Shown here piece by piece: positions 26,211-37,898 of a stretch of 64,000 bases of DNA (positions within the stretch are counted from its first letter, which is position 1; every line of letters starts with the position of its first letter). Source of the stretch: CAVUBL01 sp963739795 (GTDB lineage Bacteria > Acidobacteriota > Thermoanaerobaculia > Multivoradales > DATKCC01). The stretch spans positions 124,001 through 188,000 of the forward strand of contig CAVUBL010000007.1 of NCBI GenBank assembly GCA_963739795.1, given 5' to 3'. The position numbers and the translations under genes were made by a program. Below the pieces are notes generated by a model that was given only the letters and a program-made list of their open reading frames with translations, made no database searches and had not been told where the DNA came from.

Positions 26211-28877
26211 TCATACCGTCCACGGGTCGGGCTTCTCCGGGTCCACGTCGAGGATCTTGATCGCCTTGGCGACCTGGGAAGCGTCGAGGGTGCCTTCGTC
26301 GGCCAGGGCTTTGAGGGCGGTGAGGGCGACGGCGGTGCGGTCCACCTCGAAGAACCGCCGCAGGGCTTCCCGGGTGTCGCTGCGTCCGAAGCCGTCGGTA
26401 CCCAGCACGCTGTAGCGCCGCGGCACCCAGGCACGGATCTGGTCGGGGAAGGTGCGCATGTAGTCGGTGGCCGCCACCACCGGGCCGCGGGTGTCCTCCA
26501 AGCACTGCTCGACCCAGCTCTTGCGCGGCTCCTCGGTGGGGTGGAGCCGGTTCCAGCGATCGACCGCCAGGCCCTGGCGCCGGAGCTCGGTGAAGCTGGT
26601 GGCGCTCCACACGTCGGCGTCCACTCCGAGCTCGGCCTCCAGGAGCTCGGCGGCGGCGATCACCTCCCGCAGGATCGCCCCCGAGCCCAGGAGCTGCACG
26701 CGCGCCTTCTTCTTGCCGCCGCTCTTGCGGATCCGGTACATCCCCCGCAGGATGCCCTTGCGCGCCCCCTTGGGCAGAGGCGGATGCTCGTAGTTCTCGT
26801 TGAGGGTGGTGATGTAGTAGAAGACGTTCTCCCGCTCCGCGTACATCCGGCGCAGACCCTCGTGGATGATCACCGCGACCTCGTAGCCGTAGGTCGGGTC
26901 GTAGGCCACGCAGGTGGGGATGACCGACGCCTGGACGTGGCTCTGGCCGTCCTCGTGCTGAAGACCCTCGCCGTTGAGCGTGGTCCGCCCCGAGGTGCCG
27001 CCGATCAGGAAGCCCCGGGCCTGCATGTCGGCGGCGGCCCAGGCCAGGTCGCCGATGCGCTGGAAGCCGAACATGGAGTAGAAAGCGAAGAAGGGAACCA
27101 TCTGGACGCCGTGGTTGGCGTAGGAGGTGCCGGCGGCGGCCCAGGTCGAGAACGCCCCGGCTTCGGTGATCCCCTCCTGGATGATCTGGCCGTCCTCCTC
27201 CTCGCGGTAGTAGAGGAGCTGCTCGGCGTCGACCGGCTCGTAGAGCTGGCCGACCGGCGAGTAGATGCCGGACTGGCGGAACAGGCCCTCCATGCCGAAG
27301 GTGCGGGCCTCGTCGGCGACGATCGGCACCACGTGGCGGCTCATCTTGGAGTCCCGCAGCAGGACCGTCAGGATGCGCACGAAGGCCATGGTGGTCGACA
27401 TCTCGCGCCCCTTCGAGCCATCGAGGACCAGCTTGAAGGCGTCCAGGTCGGGGATCTCGAGGGGCGGGGCGTCGGTCACCCGGCGCGGCATCCAGCCGCC
27501 CAGGGCGTCGCGCCGCTGCTTGAGGTACTTGAACTCCTCCGAGTCCTTGGGCGGACGGTAATAGGGGATGTCGGCGATCTCGTCGTCGGGGATCGGAACC
27601 CGGAAGCGGTCGCGGAAGCTCTTGAGCTCCTCGACGTCCATCTTCTTCTGCTGGTGGGTGATGTTGAGGCCCTCACCCGCCTCGCCCATGCCGTAGCCCT
27701 TGATCGTGTGGGCCAGGATCACCGTCGGCGTGCCCCGGTTGGAGACCGCCTCCTGGTAGGCGGCGTAGACCTTGAACGGATCGTGGCCGCCCCGTTTGAG
27801 GTTCCAGATCTCCTCGTCGGTCATGTTGGCGACCATCTCCTCGAGCTCCGGATAGGCGCCGAAGAAGTGCTCGCGGACGAAGGCTCCGTGCTTCGCGGCG
27901 TACGCCTGGTAGTCGCCGTCGAGCACCTCCATCATCCGCTTCTTGAGCAGGCCCTTCTTGTCCTTGGCGAGGAGCGGGTCCCAGCTCCGCCCCCAGACCA
28001 GCTTGATCACGTTCCAGCCCGCGCCCCGGAAGAGGGTCTCGAGCTCCTGGATGATCTTGCCGTTACCGCGCACCGGCCCGTCGAGGCGCTGGAGGTTGCA
28101 GTTGACGACGAAGGTCAGGTTGTCCAGGCGCTCGCGGGCGGCGAGCGAGATCGCCCCCACCGCCTCCGGCTCGTCCATCTCGCCGTCGCCCAGGAAGGAC
28201 CACACGCGGCGGGCGCCGGCGTCGAGGATGCCCCGCTTGTGGAGGTACTTCATGAAGCGGGCCTGGTAGATCGCCGAGATCGGCCCCAGCCCCATGGACA
28301 CCGTGGGAAGGCACCAGAAGTCCGGCATCAACCAGGGGTGGGGATAGGAGGACAGCCCCGGAGTCTCGACCTCGCGGCGGAAGTTGTCCAGATCCTCCTC
28401 GTCGAGGCGGTACTCGAGGAAGGCGCGGCTGTAGATCCCCGGCGAGCTGTGGCCCTGGAAGTAGACCAGGTCGCCTCGGCCCTTCTCGTTCGGGGCGTGG
28501 AAGAAGTTGTTGAAGCCGATCTCCCAGAGGTTGGCGACCGACTGGTAGCTGGCGATGTGGCCGCCGAGACCGGGGAAGCGCTTGTTGGCGCGCACCACCA
28601 TGGCCACGGCGTTCCAGCGGATCAGGCTCTTGATCCGGCGCTCGAGGTCGTGGTCGCCCGGCCGGTGGGCCTCCCTCTCGGGGGGGATGGTGTTGATGTA
28701 CTCGGTGGTCAGGGTGAAGGGGATCTGACCGCTCTCCCGGTGGAAGCGCTCGCCCAGGCGCTCGATCAGGTACCGGGCGCGGGCCGGGCCGTCGTGGCGG
28801 AGCACCGCCTCGAGAGCCTCGAGCCACTCCCGGGTCTCGCGAGGGTCGATGTCTTGCCGCTTGGGATCGTCAGCCAT
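26211..28877 (-). CDS. aceE: pyruvate dehydrogenase E1 component, homodimeric type
   Basis: The 888-residue thiamine-diphosphate enzyme decarboxylates pyruvate and acetylates the E2 lipoyl group. Length and sequence match the single-chain AceE family: LGGHIASYQSVANLWEIGFN, FQGHSSPGIYSRAFLEYRL, the ThDP motif region GDGEMDEPEAVG..FVVNCNLQRLDGPVRGNG, LAHTIKGYGMG, FRQSGIYSPVGQLYEPVDAEQ, and SVIPTCVAYDPTYGYEVAVI. The ATG at 28877 begins MADDPKRQDIDP; an upstream in-frame extension to 28919 has no support. It is the first gene of aceE-aceF-lpdA and is divergent from hemW. Confidence 0.97.
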   Translation of the reverse strand: MADDPKRQDIDPRETREWLEALEAVLRHDGPARARYLIERLGERFHRESGQIPFTLTTEYINTIPPEREAHRPGDHDLERRIKSLIRWNAVAMVVRANKRFPGLGGHIASYQSVANLWEIGFNNFFHAPNEKGRGDLVYFQGHSSPGIYSRAFLEYRLDEEDLDNFRREVETPGLSSYPHPWLMPDFWCLPTVSMGLGPISAIYQARFMKYLHKRGILDAGARRVWSFLGDGEMDEPEAVGAISLAARERLDNLTFVVNCNLQRLDGPVRGNGKIIQELETLFRGAGWNVIKLVWGRSWDPLLAKDKKGLLKKRMMEVLDGDYQAYAAKHGAFVREHFFGAYPELEEMVANMTDEEIWNLKRGGHDPFKVYAAYQEAVSNRGTPTVILAHTIKGYGMGEAGEGLNITHQQKKMDVEELKSFRDRFRVPIPDDEIADIPYYRPPKDSEEFKYLKQRRDALGGWMPRRVTDAPPLEIPDLDAFKLVLDGSKGREMSTTMAFVRILTVLLRDSKMSRHVVPIVADEARTFGMEGLFRQSGIYSPVGQLYEPVDAEQLLYYREEEDGQIIQEGITEAGAFSTWAAAGTSYANHGVQMVPFFAFYSMFGFQRIGDLAWAAADMQARGFLIGGTSGRTTLNGEGLQHEDGQSHVQASVIPTCVAYDPTYGYEVAVIIHEGLRRMYAERENVFYYITTLNENYEHPPLPKGARKGILRGMYRIRKSGGKKKARVQLLGSGAILREVIAAAELLEAELGVDADVWSATSFTELRRQGLAVDRWNRLHPTEEPRKSWVEQCLEDTRGPVVAATDYMRTFPDQIRAWVPRRYSVLGTDGFGRSDTREALRRFFEVDRTAVALTALKALADEGTLDASQVAKAIKILDVDPEKPDPWTV

Positions 28878-29074
28878 GGGCGCTTCCTCGGGGGATGGTT
28901 CGGACCGGCCGGCGACCACCGCCGGACGGGGCCGCGGGGGCCTGCGGTCGAGGGTGCTGATTATGCCAAATGGATGCCGCCGGGGGGGCGAGAGCCGGAC
29001 GGAGGCGCCCTCTCCTCCTCTCGAGGGTGAGGAGATGGTCGGGGTACAAAGCGATATCTATGGCGTCACCTCGT

Positions 29075-29080
29075 TAGAAT
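29075..29080 (+). promoter_or_regulatory. candidate -10 element (TAGAAT), leaderless start of hemW
   Basis: TAGAAT is six bases before the ATG at 29087, with no Shine-Dalgarno sequence between, the same geometry as at 696 and 48279. No good -35 is seen. Around 28980-29040 the gap between aceE and hemW also carries a degenerate type A repeat (CTCTCCTCCTCTCGAGG). Confidence 0.35.
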
Positions 29081-29086
29081 GTCGTC

Positions 29087-30259
29087 ATGCCTTCAGGTCA
29101 GGGCCCCCCGGGGCTCTATGTGCATGTGCCGTTCTGCTCGGCGATCTGCCCGTACTGCGACTTCGCGGTGACCCGCGATGCGCCGGTTCGGCACGCCATC
29201 TACGTCGAGTGCCTTCTCGCCGAGATCGCCCTCTGGCGAGCTGGCTGGCAGGGCGGGGTCTTCGACACCCTCTACTTCGGAGGCGGCACGCCGTCGCTCC
29301 TCGCGCCAGGGGAGATCGCGAACGTGCTCAAGGCGCTGCGCGCCGACCTGTCCGTCGTGCCCGACGCCTGGATCTCCCTCGAGGCCAACCCGGAGGACGC
29401 GCGCCCGAGCCACCTCGCCGCGCTGCGGGAGCTGGGGGTGCGGACCCTGTCGCTGGGCGTCCAGTCGTTCGACGAGAAGGCGCTCAAGTTCCTGGGGCGG
29501 CGCCACTCGCCGGAGGAGGCGCGCCGGAGCGTCGAGGCGGCCCTCCACGCGGGGTTCGACACGGTGTCGGTCGACCTGATCTTCGGGTTGCCCGAGGAAC
29601 ACCAGGACCTCGCGTCGCTCACCCGGACGCTGGAGCAGGCGGTGGCCCTGGGGCCGCAGCACGTCTCCTGCTACCAGCTCACGGTGCACGAGGAGACGCC
29701 GTTCGGTCGGGGGGTCGAGCGCGGGGTGATCCGCGAGCTGCCGGAGGGGCGGCAGGCGCGGGCCTACGAGCGGGTGGTGGAGGTGCTCACGAGGGCCGGC
29801 TACGCGCCGTACGAGGTGTCGAACTTCGCCTTGACCCCCGAGCACCGCTCGCGGCACAACCGGAAGTACTGGGATCACTCGCCCTACCTGGGACTGGGGC
29901 CATCGGCGCATTCGTTCGACGGCCGGCGGCGGTGGTGGAACGAGCGCTCGCTCGCGGAGTGGTCGGCGAAGGTGGCGGCGTGGGAACGGCCGGTGGCGGG
30001 GGTGGAGGAGCTGTCGGAAGCGGATCTGGCGCTGGAGAGGCTGATGCTGGGGTTGCGGACGGTGGAGGGGGTGGATCTGGCGGGGTTTCGGGAGCGGTTC
30101 GGGGTGGATCTGGTGGCGGCGAACGGCGAGCTGGTGGCGGAGCTGGAGGACGGGGGTTTGGTGGTGGTGGAGGGGGGGCGGCTGCGGCCTACTGTGCGGG
30201 GGTTGGCGGTGGCGGACGGGTTGCCGGCGGGGTTCACGGTGACGGGCGACGGTGGGTAG
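29087..30259 (+). CDS. hemW: radical SAM heme chaperone HemW
   Basis: This 390-residue radical SAM protein is related to coproporphyrinogen III dehydrogenase HemN but belongs to the heme-delivery branch HemW. The cluster cysteines are C17, C21 and C24 in PFCSAICPYCDF; the extra fourth cysteine of HemN enzymes is absent. Other hallmarks are LYFGGGTPSLL, SLEANPED, GVQSFDEKALKFLGRRH, DLIFGLPEEHQD, CYQLTVHEETPFGRG and GLGPSAHSFDG. The last 250 bases are unusually G-rich on the coding strand but remain in frame. It is divergent from aceE and probably transcribed alone, possibly as a leaderless message. Confidence 0.92.
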   Translation: MPSGQGPPGLYVHVPFCSAICPYCDFAVTRDAPVRHAIYVECLLAEIALWRAGWQGGVFDTLYFGGGTPSLLAPGEIANVLKALRADLSVVPDAWISLEANPEDARPSHLAALRELGVRTLSLGVQSFDEKALKFLGRRHSPEEARRSVEAALHAGFDTVSVDLIFGLPEEHQDLASLTRTLEQAVALGPQHVSCYQLTVHEETPFGRGVERGVIRELPEGRQARAYERVVEVLTRAGYAPYEVSNFALTPEHRSRHNRKYWDHSPYLGLGPSAHSFDGRRRWWNERSLAEWSAKVAAWERPVAGVEELSEADLALERLMLGLRTVEGVDLAGFRERFGVDLVAANGELVAELEDGGLVVVEGGRLRPTVRGLAVADGLPAGFTVTGDGG

Positions 30260-30312
30260 CGGGGCGGGGCCGATGGAGCGGAGGTGGGGTACCGACGGCC
30301 CGGTCCCGGTAA

Positions 30313-30589
30313 GGGTTCGGCGGCAGACTGCGCCGGCGAACCCTCCCCGGGGCCCGGGCCTGCGTGAACCGGCTGCCGCGGAGTCCGGTGGCACCCACCC
30401 GCTCCCCCTCCCCGCCGGTTGACGGAACGGCCGGCAGCTTGGAGGAGAGAGGGGTGGATCGGCGGGATCGGACTCCCTCTCGGCGAAGGGAGTCGAATAG
30501 GCCGACCCGGGTCGGCGAAGGCGGGCGGGGGCGTCCCCTTCCCCCCTCGAGGGAGGGAAGGGGATCGAGGGGTTGCGGGGGTGATCCGA
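30313..30589 (-). repeat. modular repeat (types B and A joined) between convergent hemW and ahcY
   Basis: Reading right to left from the ahcY stop at 30590: GGATCACCCCCGCAACCCC, TCGATCCCCTTCCC, loop, GGGGGGAAGGGGACGCCC (type A hairpin), then CTTCGCCGACCCGGG, GAGTCCGATCCCGCCGATCC, and finally a degenerate type B end with GGCGGCAGACTGCGCCGGCGA at about 30320-30340. The same order of modules recurs at 59911-60345, so this is one composite element rather than chance GC sequence. The 330-base gap has no gene. Confidence 0.7.
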
Positions 30590-32092
<1,503 letters not shown>

Positions 32093-32173
32093 GGTGCGCT
32101 CCTCTCGTTTCGAGTCTGTATGGGGTCTCGGTGGCTTCTCGATGGAAGTTCGCAGGGCGGGCCGGGGCCTGCC

Positions 32174-33145
32174 CTACGCTGCGTTCTGTGTCGTCTCCTG
32201 CGTTTTCCTCTTGCGGGCGGTGGCCGCGAACAGGGTCGGTCCCTTGGCCTCCGGGTCGGGCGGCAGCGGCTCGAGGCGCAGGCCCTCGAAGCCGGCCGCG
32301 GCGGCCCACCGGCCGAGCTGACGGCGGTCGAAGCCGAGCCAGACGTGGCCCATCTCCTGCCGGTACTCCTGGCGCTCGTGGGGGTTCATGTCGACCACCA
32401 GGAGCCGCCCGTCGGCGGCGAGACCGCGGGCGGCCTCCGCCAGGACCCGAGGTGGCTCGGCCACGTGGTGGAGCACCAGGAAGAGCACCGCCGCGTCCAG
32501 CTCGCCGTCGGCGAGGGGCAGGCTCTCCAGCTCGCCCTCGCGCACCTCGACGTTGGCGTGGCCGCCGAGGCGCTTGCGGGCCGCCGCCAGCATGGCGGGC
32601 GAGGCGTCGATCGCCACCACCCGCCGCACGAACGGCGCCAGCGCCGCCGAGGCCAGCCCGGTGCCGCAGCCCAGGTCCCCGACGGTCCAGCTCTCGTCCA
32701 GCAGCCCCAGAAGCGGTCCGGGGCCCGCCTGGCGGCCGAACAGATCGTGGCGCAAGCGGTCCCACTCTCCGGCCGATGAGAGGAAGAACTCCCGGGACCG
32801 GGTGACCCGCTCGACCAGGACCGTCTCCAGGCGCTGCGCGTCCTGGGTCGCCTCCGGCAGGGCTGCCAATTCGGATCGGATCACCCGCCAGAGGCGGAGC
32901 CGCCCGCCGTCCAGCCGGGCCGGATCGAGCTGGTACAGCCGGCTCGTCCCGTCCGGGCGGTAGCCGAGCCACCCGGCGTCGGCCAGTACCTTGAGATGCC
33001 GGCTGACCGTCGACTGGGGCGCCTGGAGCACCGTGCACAGCTCCGAGACGGCGAGCTCCTGCCCCTCGAGGGCGAGCAGGAGGCGGCCGCGGGTCGAGTC
33101 GGCGAGGGCGCTGAGATCTTGGAAGACCTGGTCCGATCCGTTCAT
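32174..33145 (-). CDS. ArsR-family regulator fused to a methyltransferase domain, SahR-like
   Basis: The 323-residue protein joins an ArsR winged helix (about 1-85; QAPQSTVSRHLKVLADAGWL recognition region) to a class I SAM-dependent methyltransferase-fold domain (about 120-320; motif I VGDLGCGTG at 155-163, VVAIDASPAML, LVVDMNP). Fusions of this type beside ahcY are known as SahR, regulators of the SAM cycle that sense S-adenosylhomocysteine in other proteobacteria. The assignment here rests on architecture and on ahcY being the next gene. An imperfect palindrome five bases before its ATG suggests autoregulation. Confidence 0.82.
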   Translation of the reverse strand: MNGSDQVFQDLSALADSTRGRLLLALEGQELAVSELCTVLQAPQSTVSRHLKVLADAGWLGYRPDGTSRLYQLDPARLDGGRLRLWRVIRSELAALPEATQDAQRLETVLVERVTRSREFFLSSAGEWDRLRHDLFGRQAGPGPLLGLLDESWTVGDLGCGTGLASAALAPFVRRVVAIDASPAMLAAARKRLGGHANVEVREGELESLPLADGELDAAVLFLVLHHVAEPPRVLAEAARGLAADGRLLVVDMNPHERQEYRQEMGHVWLGFDRRQLGRWAAAAGFEGLRLEPLPPDPEAKGPTLFAATARKRKTQETTQNAA

Positions 33146-33149
33146 CCGG

Positions 33150-33168
33150 ATTGCAGGATATATGCGAT
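33150..33168 (-). promoter_or_regulatory. candidate operator for the SahR-like regulator
   Basis: ATTGCA-GGATATA-TGCGAT is a 6-7-6 inverted repeat with one mismatch, located between bases 5 and 23 upstream of the regulator's ATG. Its position would overlap the transcription start or ribosome-binding region, fitting repression. No experimental motif is claimed. Confidence 0.4.
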
Positions 33169-33753
33169 GGCGCGGGCTGTCAAGGGTTGCCGGGTAGTTG
33201 GGACGGCAGGATGAGTGGGCCGGGGCGGAGCGGGGCTCCCGTCCTCCGGCTCGGCTCGGCGTGCCTGGACTTCGAGCGGGGGCCTCGCCTGCCAGCTCTT
33301 CGCACGGGCCGCGGTCGGTGCCCTCCTACCGCTCGGTGCGCTCGTGCTCGCGCTGACACCTCCGGACGGGAGCCCCGCTCCGCCCCTCCGTTCGTCGGCG
33401 AATGAAGCAGCTCCCCCCCCGCCCGCGCTGGGTGGGGAGAGAAGGGGGGATCGACGGCGGCGGTTGTTGGAACAGGCTTGGACCCAGACCGACCTCAACC
33501 AAGGAAACAGGGCAGCGCCGGAGTGCCTGTCACTTCGAACGGCGCCGATAGATCTCCGTCGCTCCACGGAGCCCGGCCCCGAGACCCGAGGACTGGATGT
33601 CCCAAAGTTCCTGCGCCGAAGAGTCCGACCCGGAGGGCCGGGGGGGCACGCCCGGAGGATGTCGAGGGCCGCGCTCAACGGAGCTTCGTGGAGTCCGAAC
33701 CGGGCCATGCGCGGGCTGAGCCGAAGCGCGAGCCCGTGCCCTCCGAAGTCCGA
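33169..33753. repeat. long intergenic region with a 23-bp perfect inverted repeat
   Basis: No convincing gene lies in this region of about 585 bases. Arms at 33222-33244 and 33364-33386 (starting GGGGCGGAGCGGGGCTCCCG) are perfect inverted copies of 23 bases around 119 bases, giving a 165-base MITE-like or long-stem structure. No target-site duplication is visible. A degenerate type A repeat trace (GAGAGAAGGGGGGATCG) lies at about 33438-33455. The remaining sequence, around 33500-33753, has no recognised signal. Confidence 0.55.
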
Positions 33754-34857
33754 TCAGCTCGTGCTGCCCCTCCCGGCGTGCCCCTCCGGCCCGTGTGCAT
33801 ACTTCTTCTCCCCGGCCGTCACCGCGACGGGGAGCTTGTTGCCCGGGGGCGGCAGGGGGCAGGTCGCGTAGGGCGTGAACGAGCACGGCGGGTTGTAGGC
33901 CCGGTTGAAGTCCAGCACCACCCGACCGTCCGGGCCCGGCGCCTCGGCGTACAGAAACCGCCCGCCGCCGTACGTCAGCCGGCCGTTGGTCGGATCGCCG
34001 AAGACGATGAACAGCTCGTCGGAGCCGTCTTCCAGGATCGGGTGGAGGCTGAACGTGCGGCCGTTTCCACCGGGCAGCTCGAAGGTCAGCGTGCCGGGTG
34101 AGGGCACGTTCTCCACCTGACCCAGCACGTTGGGCACCGGCACCGTGGCGCCCTCGACGCGCTCCAGGTGCGCCTCGACCTTCCAGGCGGGATCGATCGA
34201 GAAGTAATCGAGGCCCGTGAACCCCTTCCGCGCTGGACTCTCGGCGTCCTTGACCCGGATCCCGACCCGGTCGCCGCGCTGGATCACGTAGAACCGCAGG
34301 CTGCCAAGGCTGAGGACCGTGGGCTTGCCTTCGGCGTCGCTGGCGAGGACCTTCCCCGCCACCGGCTCCTTCGGGGCGTCCGCCAGGGAGATGTGGGCTC
34401 CCGGTGCCGGGTCGATCGTGACGTTGCCGTCCACGAGATGGAAGGTGCCGGCGTGGTTGGGCGCCTTCTCCGGGAAGATGAGGGAGTTGTCGGGGGTGCT
34501 GCCGAAGGTGTTGTCCCCCGGCTCGAGCCAGTAGAGGCCGACCAGGGAGAGCCAGCCGTTCTCCGCGGTCAGCGAGCCGAGCCGCTGGTCACGCCACGCC
34601 TCGATCTCGGTCACGTAATCGGCCGGAGTGCCGGGGACCGCCACGGGCGCCTCGGCGCCGGACCCGGAAGCCGGGTCGGCGGGAGAGGCCGCCGCGGGCG
34701 GCGCGCCGTCCCCGGGCGGGTCGGCCGGCGGATCGGTCTTGTGGGAGCAGGACGTCAGGGTCACGACGAGAGCGGGGGCGACGATCAGGGCGGCGAGCGG
34801 CCACAGACCGGCACGGGAGCGCCGGGCGCTCGAAGCGGGGCTCACGGCGGGGGTCAC
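33754..34857 (-). CDS. DUF1684 family lipoprotein
   Basis: The 367-residue protein has a signal peptide ending in LTSC (Cys37 as lipidation site), then a Pro/Ala/Gly-rich linker (about 40-72) and a DUF1684 domain: EIEAWRDQRLGSLTAENGWL, GLYWLEPGDNTFGSTPDN, FSIDPAWKVEAHLE, and the C-terminal GGRFLYAEAP with VVLDFNRAYNPPCSFTPYATCPLP. The domain is beta-rich and of unknown function. The start is GTG at 34857, overlapping the sigma-factor stop by four bases, so the two are co-translated. Confidence 0.85.
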   Translation of the reverse strand: MTPAVSPASSARRSRAGLWPLAALIVAPALVVTLTSCSHKTDPPADPPGDGAPPAAASPADPASGSGAEAPVAVPGTPADYVTEIEAWRDQRLGSLTAENGWLSLVGLYWLEPGDNTFGSTPDNSLIFPEKAPNHAGTFHLVDGNVTIDPAPGAHISLADAPKEPVAGKVLASDAEGKPTVLSLGSLRFYVIQRGDRVGIRVKDAESPARKGFTGLDYFSIDPAWKVEAHLERVEGATVPVPNVLGQVENVPSPGTLTFELPGGNGRTFSLHPILEDGSDELFIVFGDPTNGRLTYGGGRFLYAEAPGPDGRVVLDFNRAYNPPCSFTPYATCPLPPPGNKLPVAVTAGEKKYAHGPEGHAGRGSTS

Positions 34858-35372
34858 TCCGGGGTCTTGTCGGCTTCGACCTGCTCACAGAGCCGCGCCA
34901 GGCAGCGGCTCGCCAGCTTGCGGACGCTCGATTGGCAGTACCCCAGGCGCTCGGCGACTTCCGACGGGCTGTGGCCCATGAGGTAGCGCATGCGCAGAAG
35001 GTCCTGGTGGCGGGAGGGGAGGTTCTCGATGAGGTTGTCGAGATCCCACCGCATGTGCTCCCGCTCCTGGGGCGGATCTTCCGGCTCGGAGAGGAGCTCG
35101 AGGGCCACGGCGTCGACCGCCGTGCACAGGCTGCCGCGGCGGCGGCGCCAGTAGATCAGGCAACGGTTCTTCAGGGTGACGACCAGCCAGGCTTCGGGGT
35201 TCTTGATCCGCTCCCACTTGAGGACCGTGGCCAGGAGAGCTTCCTGGAGGATGTCCTCGGCGTCCTCGGGGGGAACCTGGTAGCGGTAGAGGATCTGCTT
35301 GAGCCGCGGCCTCAGGCGCTCGAGCAGAGCGTCGAAGGATTCCTCTTCCAAAGGTTGGTCGATCGCCGACAT
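34854..35372 (-). CDS. ECF-type RNA polymerase sigma-70 factor
   Basis: The 172-residue protein has sigma region 2 (about 17-85, VPPEDAEDILQEALLATVLKW and WLVVTLKNRCLIYWRRRR) and region 4 (about 112-165, LPSRHQDLLRMRYLMGHSPS, RLGYCQSSVRKLASRCLARL). Regions 1 and 3 are missing, which is typical of extracytoplasmic-function sigma factors. No anti-sigma gene is recognisable; the gene immediately downstream, overlapping by four bases, encodes a lipoprotein instead. A short palindrome, AGGGTTACCCT on the coding strand (35499-35509), about 125 bases upstream, could be part of an autoregulated promoter. Confidence 0.88.
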   Translation of the reverse strand: MSAIDQPLEEESFDALLERLRPRLKQILYRYQVPPEDAEDILQEALLATVLKWERIKNPEAWLVVTLKNRCLIYWRRRRGSLCTAVDAVALELLSEPEDPPQEREHMRWDLDNLIENLPSRHQDLLRMRYLMGHSPSEVAERLGYCQSSVRKLASRCLARLCEQVEADKTPE

Positions 35373-35707
35373 GTCGGTCTCCGCGGAAGGCTTGGAACAA
35401 TTACCTTACCGCATCTCGGGGCTTCGTGTCCCGCCATGCACCCGAAACGGTGAAATTCAGCCCTGACGAGGCACAGTCGCTCTGGGAAAGCCTTTGTAAG
35501 GGTAACCCTGCGGCATGCGCAGAAATTCCAGCCGGCCATCACAGACTGCAAGAAGCCGGCGAGGCGCCGAGGCGGCGGCATCCCCTTCCCCGAGCACAAC
35601 GCTCCACGCTGTGGTGCCCGGGGGTGGACCCACCGAGGCGGGAGGCGGCGTCCCCTTCCCCCCTCGGGGGTGGGAAGGGGATCGAGGGGTTGCGGGGGGG
35701 GACCCGA
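35373..35707. repeat. intergenic region with type A hairpin repeat after sufT
   Basis: At 35645-35707 a type A copy (GTCCCCTTCCCCCC, loop, GGGTGGGAAGGGGATCGAGG, TTGCGGGGGGGGACCC) abuts the sufT stop. A partial second copy (GGCATCCCCTTCCCC) lies at about 35575-35592. Nearer the sigma factor, AGGGTAACCCT at 35499-35509 is a perfect short palindrome. No gene is seen in the gap. Confidence 0.65.
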
Positions 35708-36166
35708 TCAGAAGAATCCGAGCTCCAGCCGCGCCGCTTCCGACATCATGCCCGGGTTCCAGGCCGGGTCCCAGACGATCTCCACCTCCGCCCGTTCGAC
35801 CCCGGCGACCCCTTCGACCCGCTGCTGGACCTCCCCTGGAAGCGAGCCCGCCACGGGGCAGGCCGGCGAGGTGAGGGTCATCTTGACGTGGACCGTGCGG
35901 GTGGCCTCGTCGACGGCGAGGTCGTAGACCAGGCCGAGCTCGTAGATGTCCACCGGGATCTCGGGGTCGTAGACCGACTTCAGCGCCCGGATCACCCGAT
36001 CTTCGAGGCCGGGGACGTCCTGCCGGGGCGTCTCCGGGGCGGCCGGTGCCGGCGCTGGGTCTGGGTCGTCGGAGGCCACCGGCCCGGCGGGTGCCTCGGC
36101 CGGGGCCGCCGTCTCCTCGTCGCCGGGGTCGGGCTCGAGCTGCATCGGGTTGTTGCTGTAGGGCAT
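35708..36166 (-). CDS. sufT: SufT-like MIP18/DUF59 iron-sulfur assembly protein
   Basis: The 152-residue protein has an acidic Ala/Pro-rich N-terminal extension (about 1-50) and a DUF59 domain: VIRALKSVYDPEIPVDIYEL, the conserved TLTSPACPVAGSLP with its cysteine, and EIVWDPAWNPGMMSEAARLE near the C-terminus. DUF59 proteins linked to SUF operons assist Fe-S cluster maturation or delivery. It is the last gene of the suf operon, one base after the sufU stop, and is followed by a hairpin repeat. Confidence 0.88.
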   Translation of the reverse strand: MPYSNNPMQLEPDPGDEETAAPAEAPAGPVASDDPDPAPAPAAPETPRQDVPGLEDRVIRALKSVYDPEIPVDIYELGLVYDLAVDEATRTVHVKMTLTSPACPVAGSLPGEVQQRVEGVAGVERAEVEIVWDPAWNPGMMSEAARLELGFF

Positions 36167-36167
36167 G

Positions 36168-36628
36168 TCAGTCCTCGGTGGTCACGGCATCGGCGGCCAC
36201 GGTGGCCTCGTCGAGGGCCGCCGCCAGGGTGTGCCAGGCAAGGGTCGCGCACTTGACCCGCATCGGGTAGTCCTTGACCCCGGAGAAGACGGCCAGCTTG
36301 CCAAGCTCCTCCGGGGTCACCCCGTCGCCGTTCTCCTCGGTGAGGAGCGCCCGGAACCGCGCGACCAGGTGGCGCGCGTCGGCGACGCTGCGCCCCTTGA
36401 CCACGTCGGTCATCAAGGAGGCCGACGCCTGGGAGATGGCGCACCCCGAGCCCTGGAAGGAGAGATCGGTGATGCGATCCCCCTCGAGCTCGGCGTAGAT
36501 GTCCACCACATCGCCGCACAACGGGTTGTCGCCGTGGGCGTGGCGGTCGGGATGCTCGATCGCCCGGAAGTTCCGGGGGCTCTTGTTGTGGTCCAGGATC
36601 ACCTCCTGGTACAGGTCGCGAAGATCGC

Positions 36629-36632
<4 letters not shown>
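36168..36632 (-). CDS. sufU: SufU-type iron-sulfur assembly / sulfur-transfer protein
   Basis: The 154-residue IscU/NifU-fold protein accepts sulfur from SufS. Ligand residues are C39 (NPLCGD, with Asp41), C64 (GSGCAISQAS) and C128 (RVKCATLAW). The insertion between the second and third cysteines (about residues 75-120) is longer than in IscU, which marks the SufU group that often binds zinc. Its ATG overlaps the sufS stop by four bases. Confidence 0.93.
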
Positions 36633-37888
<1,256 letters not shown>

Positions 37889-37898
37889 CGCACGACCC

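Noticed and set aside
25971..29030. 1019-codon plus-strand frame opposite aceE/aceF
   Set aside because: Antisense shadow of pyruvate dehydrogenase with no signal of its own.
32093..32173. S-adenosylhomocysteine riboswitch upstream of ahcY
   Set aside because: I could not find the conserved SAH-riboswitch core in the 81-base gap; the SahR-like regulator offers another control.
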